DNA of 8,317 nucleotides from a bacterium (GTDB lineage Bacteria; CBDUZB01; JAGLHV01), in the NCBI GenBank assembly GCA_023132075.1, contig JAGLYT010000060.1, positions 1 to 8,317 of the forward strand. The letters run 5' to 3'. Shown here piece by piece: positions 1-6,974 of the stretch (positions are counted from its first letter, which is position 1; each line of letters starts with the position of its first letter). The translations under genes were made by a program, and so were the position numbers. Under the pieces are notes generated by a model. The model did not search any database and had not been told where the DNA came from. It worked only from the letters and a program-made list of their open reading frames with translations.

Positions 1-1248
1 TGGTTTTACGGACAGGCAGAGGCGTTTAGTAATTTGATGATTATCCTGGGTATGTATTTATTTTTTTTGGCGGAAGACAGAAATAAAAAACCATTTTTCT
101 TTTTTAGCGGATTATTTTTAGGAGCGGCTTTTTTAATTAAATATCCTTTAATAGCAGGATTAATATGTTTGCTTTTGTTTGCCATTTTTAAAAACGATAA
201 AATTATAAAAATAAAGGAAAAAATAACTGTTTTTTTTGTCTTTTTTTCCGGATTCCTGATCTTATTCGTCCCGGTAATATTTTATTTTGTTATTTATGAT
301 TCTTTAAGGGAGATGCTTTATATTGTGTTTGTTTATACTCCCAAATATGCGCAAAGCATTAAAGTTCTTAGTGCCGGGTTTTTAGGTAAAATAAGTTATT
401 TACTGACTGAAATGTTTGAATTCATTGCTGTTTTTATTGCACCGATAGCTGTTTTTTCTTTATTTGGAATATTTAAGATTTTCAGAAAAGATTTTGCCGG
501 CAGAGAAACGGGAAACAGGGCTTTTCTTAAGCCAAACAGGAAGGTTGTCTTATGCGGCTGGTATGGTTTATGTTTTTTGAACGTTGCGATTCAGGGAAAA
601 TTTTTTGCCTATCATTGGATTCCTCTTTTAGTCCCTGTATCTGTAATCGGAGCTTTAGGAAGGGTGTATTTTTTGAAAAATTTTAATAAATATAAAAAAA
701 ATTTCACTATTATTTTATTTTGTACTTACATTTTTTCCGGTATCTTTTTTATCCGCTTAAGTTTTTTTTACGGCGATAATGTAAGATATTTGTTTGGTAA
801 AATATCCAGGAAGGTTTATTTTGACAGATTTGGATCTTTTGCGAGGAAAGACGATTTTTCCGCAAACAGTAACGAACTTTTATCCCATTATATAAAAGAA
901 AATACACAGCAAAACGATTTTATTTATATCTGGGGTGCCCATCCGGAAATTTATATTTTATCCGGGCGTCGCTCTGCCAGTAAATTTTTAATGTCTCATC
1001 AATTGTACTGTTCTTGGGCTCCTTTACAATGGAGCGAGGATTTTTTGAAAGAATTAGAGGATAAATCTCCCCGGTTGTTTATAGTAACCAGGGATGATTT
1101 TTTCCCACAAGTTAGTGGAGTATTAAAAGATTCCCGTCAGAGGCTTAAAGACTTTAAAGAAATTGATTCTTTTTTGACGGATAATTATTTTTTAGTCAAA
1201 GAAATAGATATGTTTTCTGTATATAAAAGAAGGGACGAAAAAAATTGA
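1..1248 (+). CDS. GT39-like membrane glycosyltransferase (GT-C fold), 5'-partial
   Basis: The frame is open from base 1 (first residues WFYGQAEAF) to a TGA stop, giving 415 residues; the start lies upstream. I infer an integral membrane sugar transferase that uses a polyprenyl-phosphate sugar at the outer face of the inner membrane. Visible features, numbered from base 1: a polar E-containing loop (GQAEAFSNL, about 4-12) followed by alternating hydrophobic helices; the family-typical pattern SGLFLGAAFLIKYP; a late aromatic helix beginning FFAYHW (about 201-206); and a soluble C-terminal domain (about 280-415) with IWGAHPEIYILSGRR (about 310-324), as in many ArnT/PMT-like proteins. The first extracytoplasmic loop with the expected catalytic Asp is missing from the window, probably about 100-150 residues. 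The gene ends inside the start of the next gene, so the two are probably cotranscribed and translationally coupled. The family assignment is fairly sure; donor and acceptor are unknown. Confidence 0.82.
   Translation, partial: WFYGQAEAFSNLMIILGMYLFFLAEDRNKKPFFFFSGLFLGAAFLIKYPLIAGLICLLLFAIFKNDKIIKIKEKITVFFVFFSGFLILFVPVIFYFVIYDSLREMLYIVFVYTPKYAQSIKVLSAGFLGKISYLLTEMFEFIAVFIAPIAVFSLFGIFKIFRKDFAGRETGNRAFLKPNRKVVLCGWYGLCFLNVAIQGKFFAYHWIPLLVPVSVIGALGRVYFLKNFNKYKKNFTIILFCTYIFSGIFFIRLSFFYGDNVRYLFGKISRKVYFDRFGSFARKDDFSANSNELLSHYIKENTQQNDFIYIWGAHPEIYILSGRRSASKFLMSHQLYCSWAPLQWSEDFLKELEDKSPRLFIVTRDDFFPQVSGVLKDSRQRLKDFKEIDSFLTDNYFLVKEIDMFSVYKRRDEKN
1228..1235 (+). promoter_or_regulatory. Ribosome binding site supporting a TTG start
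   Basis: The purine stretch AGAAGGGA lies inside the end of the upstream gene, about 10 nt before TTG at 1245. It supports TTG as initiator: that codon begins the MKISVIIPVYNEE strand expected at the very N-terminus of family 2 glycosyltransferases, whereas the next in-frame candidate, GTG at 1257, would remove part of that strand. Confidence 0.55.
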
Positions 1249-1922
1249 AAATATCAGTGATTATTCCTGTTTATAACGAAGAAAAAACAGTTAAGCAGAC
1301 GATTTCGGAGATTCAAAAAGTAAATTTGGACAAAGAAATAATCGTGGTTGATGATAAATCGGAAGATTTAACTTATCACATTGTTGAGGAAATGAAATAT
1401 TCCAACATTGTACTGGTTAAACAAAAAGTTCACAGGGGAAAGGGTGCGGCTATTCGTGAAGCATTACGTTATGTTACCGGAGATATTGTTATTATTCAGG
1501 ATGCTGATTTAGAATATAATCCGGCGGATTATCCTGAATTGATAGACCCGATACTAAAAAACCGGGCGGAGGTAGTTTATGGTTCCCGTTTTAAGGGTAA
1601 AATAAAAGGGATGCGATCTGCTAATTTATTGGCTAATAAAATTTTGACACTAATTACTAATCTGTTATTTGGTATACATATTACTGATGAAGCAACTTGT
1701 TACAAGATTTTTCGTGCGGAGGTAATAAAAAAAATACCGCTTAAATGTTCCGGGTTTGAATTTTGTCCTGAAATAACGGCTAAGATAGCTAAACGGAAAA
1801 TTAAAATTATAGAAGTTCCCATTTCTTATCGGGGAAGAACGATAGCAGAAGGTAAAAAGGTTAAGTGGATTGATGGCTTCATTGCCGTATATACATTGGT
1901 AAAATATAGATTTATGGATTAA
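1245..1922 (+). CDS. Family 2 glycosyltransferase, dolichyl/polyprenyl-phosphate mannose synthase-like
   Basis: This 225-residue GT-A enzyme probably transfers a sugar (mannose or glucose) from a nucleotide donor to a polyprenyl phosphate on the cytoplasmic side of the membrane. The nucleotide-binding strand IIPVYNEE is at 6-13, IIVVDDKSED at 32-41 (D36, D37), the metal-binding QDADLEYNP at 85-93 (D86, D88), GSRF at 113-116, ITDEATCYKIF at about 146-156, GFEFCPEITAKI at about 170-181, and a C-terminal EVPISYRGR...EGKKVKWIDGF stretch. These match the DPM-synthase subfamily rather than generic GT2 enzymes. No C-terminal membrane helices are present, so it resembles the compact soluble form. The start is TTG and overlaps the preceding stop as TTGA, which indicates coupling with the GT39-like gene. 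This enzyme likely supplies the lipid-linked donor used by the GT-C enzymes in the locus. The sugar specificity cannot be read from the sequence. Confidence 0.9.
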   Translation: MKISVIIPVYNEEKTVKQTISEIQKVNLDKEIIVVDDKSEDLTYHIVEEMKYSNIVLVKQKVHRGKGAAIREALRYVTGDIVIIQDADLEYNPADYPELIDPILKNRAEVVYGSRFKGKIKGMRSANLLANKILTLITNLLFGIHITDEATCYKIFRAEVIKKIPLKCSGFEFCPEITAKIAKRKIKIIEVPISYRGRTIAEGKKVKWIDGFIAVYTLVKYRFMD

Positions 1923-2141
1923 AAAACATAAATTAAAAATATTAATTCCCAAAGTTTCAAATAAAGGGGAAAAAGGGTCTTTAGTAAATAATCCGGAAAA
2001 ATAATATTTTTAATGAAATAATAATGGGAATAAAGGTGAAATATATTTTTATCTAAACACGTAATTTTGCCCTTTCATTTTTCTAACGTTTATTTTTTGC
2101 TAAAATTCGCTAAGTCGTTCAAAACACATTTTTTTTATGTT

Positions 2142-2160
2142 TTTAAATTTGAGATTTAAA
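2142..2160. repeat. 7-bp perfect inverted repeat across the candidate -35 box
   Basis: TTTAAAT at 2142-2148 and its exact complement ATTTAAA at 2154-2160 are separated by TTGAG. The dyad centre falls within the TTGAGA box of the candidate promoter, a typical position for a repressor operator. The arms contain only A and T in an AT-rich gap, so chance occurrence is quite possible. Confidence 0.3.
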
Positions 2161-2177
2161 TATAGTTATTATTTAAT
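2149..2177 (+). promoter_or_regulatory. Candidate sigma70-type promoter for the deacetylase gene
   Basis: TTGAGA (2149-2154) and TTTAAT (2172-2177) each match the consensus -35 and -10 hexamers at five of six bases, with a 17-bp spacer. Transcription would start near 2184, leaving a leader of about 30 nt before ATG at 2216. The match is good, but AT-rich gaps give false positives easily, and whether this host uses a standard housekeeping sigma consensus is assumed. Confidence 0.4.
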
Positions 2178-2204
2178 GATTGGAAGTTGATAGGTGTCTG
2201 TAAA

Positions 2205-2210
2205 GAGGAG
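2205..2210 (+). promoter_or_regulatory. Shine-Dalgarno site for the deacetylase gene
   Basis: GAGGAG within AAAGAGGAG lies 5 nt before ATG at 2216. It is one of the two clear ribosome binding sites in the window and fixes the start of the downstream gene. Confidence 0.7.
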
Positions 2211-2215
2211 CCATT

Positions 2216-3034
2216 ATGTTAAATGCTTTGAGTGTGGATTTGGAAGACTGGTACATGGGTTTGGGTGTGCCCCCACATAAATGGAACCTTTGCGAAGATA
2301 GAATAGTGAAAAGTACGGGGAAGATTTTAGACCTTTTAAGAGGGTTTGATGTGAAAGCCACATTTTTTGTTCTGGGCTGGATTGCTGAGCAATACCCGGA
2401 ACTTATCCTTGCTATTAAAAAAGAAAATCATGAGATTGCTTCCCATGGCTATTTACATAAATGTGTTTTTAATCAATCGGCACAAGAATTTGAATTTGAT
2501 TTAAAAAAATCAATAAGTTGTATTAGCAAAATAACGGGAGAAAAAATTTTAGGTTATAGGGCACCTTGCTGGTCAATTAGAAAGAAATCATTTTGGGCTC
2601 TGGATATACTTAAGCGGTACGATATTAAATATGATTCCAGTATTTATCCGGTAAAATTCCCGTTTTTCGGTTTACCCGGAGATAAAAGATATCCTTATTT
2701 AATAAATAAAAATCTTATGGAATTTCCTCCTTCTGTAATTAAAATATTAGGAAAAAATATTCCTTTCGCGGGAGGAATATTTTTGAGAATGTTTCCCTAT
2801 TGGGTGGTTCATAAAGGGATTAAGTTAATAAACAAAAAAAAACAACCCGCACTTATTCATATTCATCCCCGGGAATTAGACGAAAATTTTTCTCCTGTTA
2901 AATATTTGTCTTTTAAGTGGAAAGTTTTTCAGACTATACGAATTGGTAAAACCGAAGACAAATTCAGATTGCTGCTCAAAAATTTTAGGTTTGGTCCGAT
3001 AAAAGATGTTTTTTCTAAGTTCTGTGAAAAATAG
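2216..3034 (+). CDS. NodB-type polysaccharide deacetylase, PEP-CTERM/exosortase-locus subfamily-like
   Basis: This 272-residue metal-dependent carbohydrate esterase family 4 enzyme is predicted to remove acetyl groups from a glycan or a lipid-linked sugar. Motif 1 is SVDLEDW (6-12), with D8 the likely base and D11 a metal ligand. KATFFVLGWIAE follows at 47-58. Motif 2 is HGYLH, with H77 and H81 as metal ligands. Motif 3 is GYRAP (113-117), then YDSSIYP (139-145) and LIHIHPREL with H215 and H217 near the end. The C-terminal stretch after that histidine motif resembles the DUF3473-type tail of deacetylases found beside exosortase/EPS genes. The DLED form of motif 1 and the first residues running straight into the catalytic strand also fit that subfamily. 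There is no signal peptide or membrane helix, so it is probably cytoplasmic. It has its own ribosome binding site and probably its own promoter. Substrate unknown. Confidence 0.88.
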   Translation: MLNALSVDLEDWYMGLGVPPHKWNLCEDRIVKSTGKILDLLRGFDVKATFFVLGWIAEQYPELILAIKKENHEIASHGYLHKCVFNQSAQEFEFDLKKSISCISKITGEKILGYRAPCWSIRKKSFWALDILKRYDIKYDSSIYPVKFPFFGLPGDKRYPYLINKNLMEFPPSVIKILGKNIPFAGGIFLRMFPYWVVHKGIKLINKKKQPALIHIHPRELDENFSPVKYLSFKWKVFQTIRIGKTEDKFRLLLKNFRFGPIKDVFSKFCEK

Positions 3035-3085
3035 TCGGTAATGGATGAATGTTTTCAATGAGACTTAGAGACCGTAGGGAGATGA

Positions 3086-3107
3086 AGGGAATTGGGGTTA
3101 ATTTCCT
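3086..3107 (+). other. Predicted RNA stem-loop in the leader of the TMTC-like gene
   Basis: AGGGAATT (3086-3093) can pair along its full 8 nt with AATTTCCT (3100-3107), including one G-U pair in RNA, closing a GGGGTT loop. It lies about 50 nt before ATG at 3157 in the 122-nt gap. No T-run follows, so it is not an intrinsic terminator. It matches no riboswitch I recognise, and its function is unknown. Confidence 0.35.
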
Positions 3108-3156
3108 GTAGCTTTGCCGGGTAGTTTATTAAAAAAAAAGAGAATCTCGGAAAAAA

Positions 3157-6100
3157 ATGAAAAAAAAAGATTGGTTATTTGTCAGTATAATTATTATTTT
3201 TGGGGTTATTCTTTATGCTAATTCTTTGAATAATTCTTTTGTTTGGGATGATAAAGGGCACATAGAGAAAAATGATTTTATAAAAGATTGGAATAATTTA
3301 CCCAAGCTTTTTAGTCCTGATTATTTTGAGCTTACTAACGAAGGATTTGCTTTAAGCTGGCGTCCGTTAACCACTCTTTCTTATTTTATTAGTTATAGTT
3401 TGTGGGGGATTAATCCTTTAGGGTATCGTTGGTCAAGTATTATAAATCATTTATTGAATGCTGTATTAGTATATTTGATAACTTCTCTTCTTTTCCGAAA
3501 AAGAAGTATTTCTTTTCTGGCCGGTTTGTTTTTTATTGTACATCCTATTAATACCGAAGCGGTTTGTGGTATTAGTTTTAATGAAAATTTGTTGGCCTGT
3601 TTATTTCTTTTAGGGGCTTTTTATTTATATGTAAAAACCCAAAAAGATAATAAATCACAGAAAATTAGAATATTTTTATGGGGTATTTCCTGTCTCTTTT
3701 ATTTGTTAGCTCTTTTTTCTAAAGAGGTAGCTATTAGTTTGCCTTTAATTATTTTAGCTTATGATTATTGCTTTGCTCCGGAAAAAAATATTAGAAAAAG
3801 AGCTTTTTTTTATTTAGGTTATGCAGGAATAACACTTTTTTATTTAGGAATCAGGTTTTTTGTTCTACAAGATGTACAAAATGTATTTTTTTCCGGCTTG
3901 ATTAAAAAAGATTTTTTATCTGTAGGAGTAGCGGAAATAATAGTCAGTTTGGTTTACTTTTTAAAGTTGCTTGTTTTACCGGTTAATTTATGTATAGTGC
4001 CGCTTATATCTACTCCGGGGTCTTTATTTGAACCCAGGGCTATTGTTTCAATAGGGATAATAATTATAATCGGGGTGTTCAGTTTTTTTATTTATAAATA
4101 TTCTAAAAAGGTTTTTTGGAGTTTGCTTTGGATTTTTTTAAATTTGTTGCCTATATTGAGCATAATACCTTTTTATTTTCTGTTTAGTGAGCGGTATTTG
4201 TATATTCCTTCGGTAGGATTTTCTATGCTATTAGCCATAGGAATAGATAAATGCATACAAACCAAAAGAGAATCAATGGCAATATTAATTTTTCTGTTGG
4301 TTTTTTATAGTTGGACCACGGTAAAAAGAAATACCGACTGGAAAGATGAGTTTACTCTGTGGTCCAGAACGGTCAAAATGTACCCGAACAATTATCAGGC
4401 TCATAATAATCTTGGGTGTATATATAGTGAACAGGGGAAATATGATGAAGCTTGCAGGGAATACAAAAAAGCCTTGGAATTGGTTCCTCATTATTCTGCT
4501 CCAAGGAGTAATTTAGCTAATGTTTATATGTTAAAAGGAGAATATTATGAGGCCATAAAAGAAGTAAAAGAAGTTTTAAAATTAAATCCCGAAAATGCTG
4601 GTGCTCATAATAACTTAGGTGTTTATTATTCTAGGATAGGATTATATGACCAAGCAATAAAGGAATATAAGAAGGTATTAGAATTAAATCCCGGATCGGG
4701 GGCTGGTCTTTATAAAAATATTGGAGATTTATATAGACAACAAGGATTTGAAGAAGAAGCAGTAAAAGCGTATAAGTATGCGTTAAAACTGAATCCGCAG
4801 TATGTAGAAGCTTGGCAATGCCTTAGTTTTTACGAAGAGAAAGATGAAAAAGATGAAATAAAAAAAATTATTTACTTTTATAAAAGAATTGGAATGATTA
4901 ATTCGCAAATAATAAACAAGATGAATTTTAAGTTAGCTGTAAGTCAACCATATTTACAGGGAGAGATAGAAAAATATTTACTGGAAGACAATCTGGGAAA
5001 CAGATGGTTGTTTGAAACATATCCTTCATATGCTTTAGATGTTGCCCAAATCCAGGAAGCAATATATTATTTTGCACTAATTTGCGGGATTGATTTACCC
5101 CAGGTACATTGCTTATATTTACCGATTAACGGTAAATCAATATTTGGTTCTATCCAAAGGTTTTTGCCCGATATGAGTTCTTTCTGTGATATATCAACAA
5201 AAAAATTAGTTGAACATCAGGTGAATTATATCCAAAAACAGCACATATTTGATTGGTTTATTCTTAACCATGATAGCACAAAAGATAATTTTCTTATTAA
5301 TAAAAAGGAAAAAATTGTCGGGATTGATAAGGATTCGGCATTTAATTTGTTGAATATTCCATCATTAACTGTTGCATTATCTCGCCATGATGATCCGGTA
5401 AATTTCAGTTATTATTATTTCTTTTGGAAGGCATATGTCGACAAAGAAATAAGCGTTGATTTTAAAAGTGCTTTTGAGTTAATAAATTACATTCAAAATT
5501 TAGATAATAATTTCATAGCAGAAATATTTAAGCCCGTTTTTTATGTTTATGGTAAATATAGTCCTTCCCGATATGAGATATTGATTAAGAGAAAAAACCA
5601 TATTCAGGGTGTTTTTAAAGGTTTTTATAAAAAATTAGTAGATAAAAGAGGAGATAGTATTTCTTTAAATTTAAATAAAAATAAGGAGTATTCAAAAACA
5701 GTTCTAAATAAGCTGAAAAACCATTATTTAGGAAAAGAAAAATTACTGGCACAATTACAAGAGGACAAAACAATTGCTAAACAGGAAAATATCAAAGTAA
5801 TTTCTTCCAAGAAGGGATGGTATACTATTAGTATTTTAAGGGAAGGTTACCAAAAACGGATAGTAACCGATAGGGAATCTTTTTTTTCACTTGTGAAGGG
5901 TGTTCTTAAAGGGTTAGGGGAATTGGAAAAAAAACCTACATCTTTTTGTGAAAAATTAGCAATTAGTTTGTATCGTTATCAGATTAGGAGTCTTCAAAAA
6001 GAGATGAATATAGAAGATTTTGAACAGGATTTAATTAGACATATTACTATTCATCCGGAGGAAATAGATCTTTCCGCGTTAGAATCAACTTTGAGGGTTT

Positions 6101-6882
6101 CCTACCGAAAGCCAAAAAAGAAGTTAGGAGGGTATAGGGAAATAATAAAGGAAATCCCCCTGGATTTTATAGCTTATTTAAATTATCTGTACCGACCCAT
6201 GCAAAATGACGAGCGCAAAGAGAAAATAATAGAATATAAAAGTGAAATTGAACAATTGCTTAATATTGATTTAGGTGAACTTGGCTATGGTATTCTAAAA
6301 GAAACGGATCCTCATTTTTTACGGATATATTTAGAGAATGTTCCTGATTCGGGGTGGAAATATTGTTTGTTAGGAAGGATGTATAGACAAAGAGAACAAT
6401 ATAAGAAAGAATTACAAGCCTATAAAAAAGGGGTTGCATTAAATGGGGAAAAAGAATCAACTGCCTGGTTATATGCCCTGTTAGGGATTTATTATGAACA
6501 TAATGAAAAAAACGTTCGTTTTGGAAAAGGGTTTGATATTGATTCAGCCATATTATGGTTTAAAAGAGCCATTGAACTTAATCCCGGGTTGACAACCGCG
6601 CGGCTAAATTTAGCCAATTTATATATAATCAAAGAAAACATAGAAGGAACTATTGAGCAATTTAAAGAGATAATCAAAATAGAACCTGATTATGCCAGTT
6701 TATATTCTTCCTTGTTGGCTATTATTAAAGAGAAAAGAATAGAGTCCCTGCAAAAAATAAAAATGGATACTCTTGACGGAGAAGCCCATTATATTGTAGG
6801 ATTAACTTATCAGGTTAAAGGTCAAAAAAGGGAAGCACAAAGGCATTTTAAAAAAGCACGGGAATTAGGATGGCTGGATTAG
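3157..6882 (+). CDS. TMTC-like membrane glycosyltransferase with TPR repeats and an embedded kinase-like domain
   Basis: The 1241-residue protein reads in order as follows. (a) A GT-C membrane domain, about 1-390, with roughly a dozen helices. It has YANSLNNSFVWDD (20-32, D31/D32 the likely catalytic acids), SWRPLT (67-72), FSKEVA and SERYLYIPSVGF, all typical of TMTC-like O-mannosyltransferases. (b) Four TPRs of 34 residues, about 413-550. (c) A protein-kinase-like domain, about 595-815: GNRWLFETYP, an E634-bearing helix, GSIQRF, then FDWFILNHDSTKDNFLI with D706 and N711, and VGIDKDSAF with D724. (d) An unrecognised segment, about 830-1045. (e) Further TPRs, about 1067-1241. Arginine/lysine-rich loops suggest the TPR and kinase parts lie outside the cytoplasm. 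ATG follows only a weak purine stretch; in-frame TAA at 3130 rules out much extension. The membrane and TPR calls are firm. The kinase-like call rests on motifs, and E620 stands where an ATP-binding Lys is expected. Substrates are unknown. Confidence 0.85.
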   Translation: MKKKDWLFVSIIIIFGVILYANSLNNSFVWDDKGHIEKNDFIKDWNNLPKLFSPDYFELTNEGFALSWRPLTTLSYFISYSLWGINPLGYRWSSIINHLLNAVLVYLITSLLFRKRSISFLAGLFFIVHPINTEAVCGISFNENLLACLFLLGAFYLYVKTQKDNKSQKIRIFLWGISCLFYLLALFSKEVAISLPLIILAYDYCFAPEKNIRKRAFFYLGYAGITLFYLGIRFFVLQDVQNVFFSGLIKKDFLSVGVAEIIVSLVYFLKLLVLPVNLCIVPLISTPGSLFEPRAIVSIGIIIIIGVFSFFIYKYSKKVFWSLLWIFLNLLPILSIIPFYFLFSERYLYIPSVGFSMLLAIGIDKCIQTKRESMAILIFLLVFYSWTTVKRNTDWKDEFTLWSRTVKMYPNNYQAHNNLGCIYSEQGKYDEACREYKKALELVPHYSAPRSNLANVYMLKGEYYEAIKEVKEVLKLNPENAGAHNNLGVYYSRIGLYDQAIKEYKKVLELNPGSGAGLYKNIGDLYRQQGFEEEAVKAYKYALKLNPQYVEAWQCLSFYEEKDEKDEIKKIIYFYKRIGMINSQIINKMNFKLAVSQPYLQGEIEKYLLEDNLGNRWLFETYPSYALDVAQIQEAIYYFALICGIDLPQVHCLYLPINGKSIFGSIQRFLPDMSSFCDISTKKLVEHQVNYIQKQHIFDWFILNHDSTKDNFLINKKEKIVGIDKDSAFNLLNIPSLTVALSRHDDPVNFSYYYFFWKAYVDKEISVDFKSAFELINYIQNLDNNFIAEIFKPVFYVYGKYSPSRYEILIKRKNHIQGVFKGFYKKLVDKRGDSISLNLNKNKEYSKTVLNKLKNHYLGKEKLLAQLQEDKTIAKQENIKVISSKKGWYTISILREGYQKRIVTDRESFFSLVKGVLKGLGELEKKPTSFCEKLAISLYRYQIRSLQKEMNIEDFEQDLIRHITIHPEEIDLSALESTLRVSYRKPKKKLGGYREIIKEIPLDFIAYLNYLYRPMQNDERKEKIIEYKSEIEQLLNIDLGELGYGILKETDPHFLRIYLENVPDSGWKYCLLGRMYRQREQYKKELQAYKKGVALNGEKESTAWLYALLGIYYEHNEKNVRFGKGFDIDSAILWFKRAIELNPGLTTARLNLANLYIIKENIEGTIEQFKEIIKIEPDYASLYSSLLAIIKEKRIESLQKIKMDTLDGEAHYIVGLTYQVKGQKREAQRHFKKARELGWLD

Positions 6883-6961
6883 TTTTTAATTAATATAAAA
6901 ATAAAGAACTATGAAATGCAACAGATTTGGGGATCAGCAAATTAATGTTGTATTTATGCAA

Positions 6962-6969
6962 AGGGGGAG
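6962..6969 (+). promoter_or_regulatory. Shine-Dalgarno site for the last gene
   Basis: AGGGGGAG lies 5 nt before ATG at 6975. It is strong and fixes that start. The rest of the 92-nt gap after the preceding gene shows no convincing terminator or promoter, so cotranscription with the TMTC-like gene is likely. Confidence 0.7.
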
Positions 6970-6974
6970 TAAAG

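Larger units (their letters stand above)
1923..2215. other. 293-nt intergenic region
   Basis: This is a very AT-rich gap between the family 2 transferase and the deacetylase gene. I see no coding frame with a recognisable product, no GC-rich hairpin plus T-run that would make a convincing intrinsic terminator, and no RNA gene. One weak AT-only inverted repeat (AAAAAT/ATTTTT with an AAT loop) lies at about 1998-2012. The right end holds a candidate promoter, a palindrome and the ribosome binding site of the next gene, listed separately. The gap is the longest between genes in this window and probably separates two transcription units. Confidence 0.6.

Noticed and set aside
1665-1952. Minus-strand open frame of 95 codons
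   Set aside because: It lies opposite the family 2 transferase gene, whose conserved motifs explain the region. It has no recognisable domain or ribosome site. The other short minus-strand frames (for example 2173-2361, 2876-3058, 4285-4491, 6260-6460, 6492-6677, 7379-7675) are rejected for the same reason.
1998-2012. AAAAAT/ATTTTT hairpin as terminator after the family 2 transferase
   Set aside because: The stem has only A-T pairs, is about 75 nt past the stop, and lacks a distinct T-run, so it would be too weak to terminate.
3086-3107. Stem-loop as an intrinsic terminator between deacetylase and TMTC-like genes
   Set aside because: No T-run follows the right arm; the next bases are GTAGCTTTGCC.
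3104-3121. Minus-strand GGCAAAGCTACAGG resembles part of a c-di-GMP-I (GEMM) riboswitch
   Set aside because: Only a short piece matches. The GGCAAACC element, tetraloop helix and receptor are missing, and on that strand no gene follows in a sensible position.
6883-6900. TTTTTA...TAAAAA inverted repeat after the TMTC-like gene as terminator
   Set aside because: It is AT-only with no GC stem, and not distinguishable from background in this sequence.
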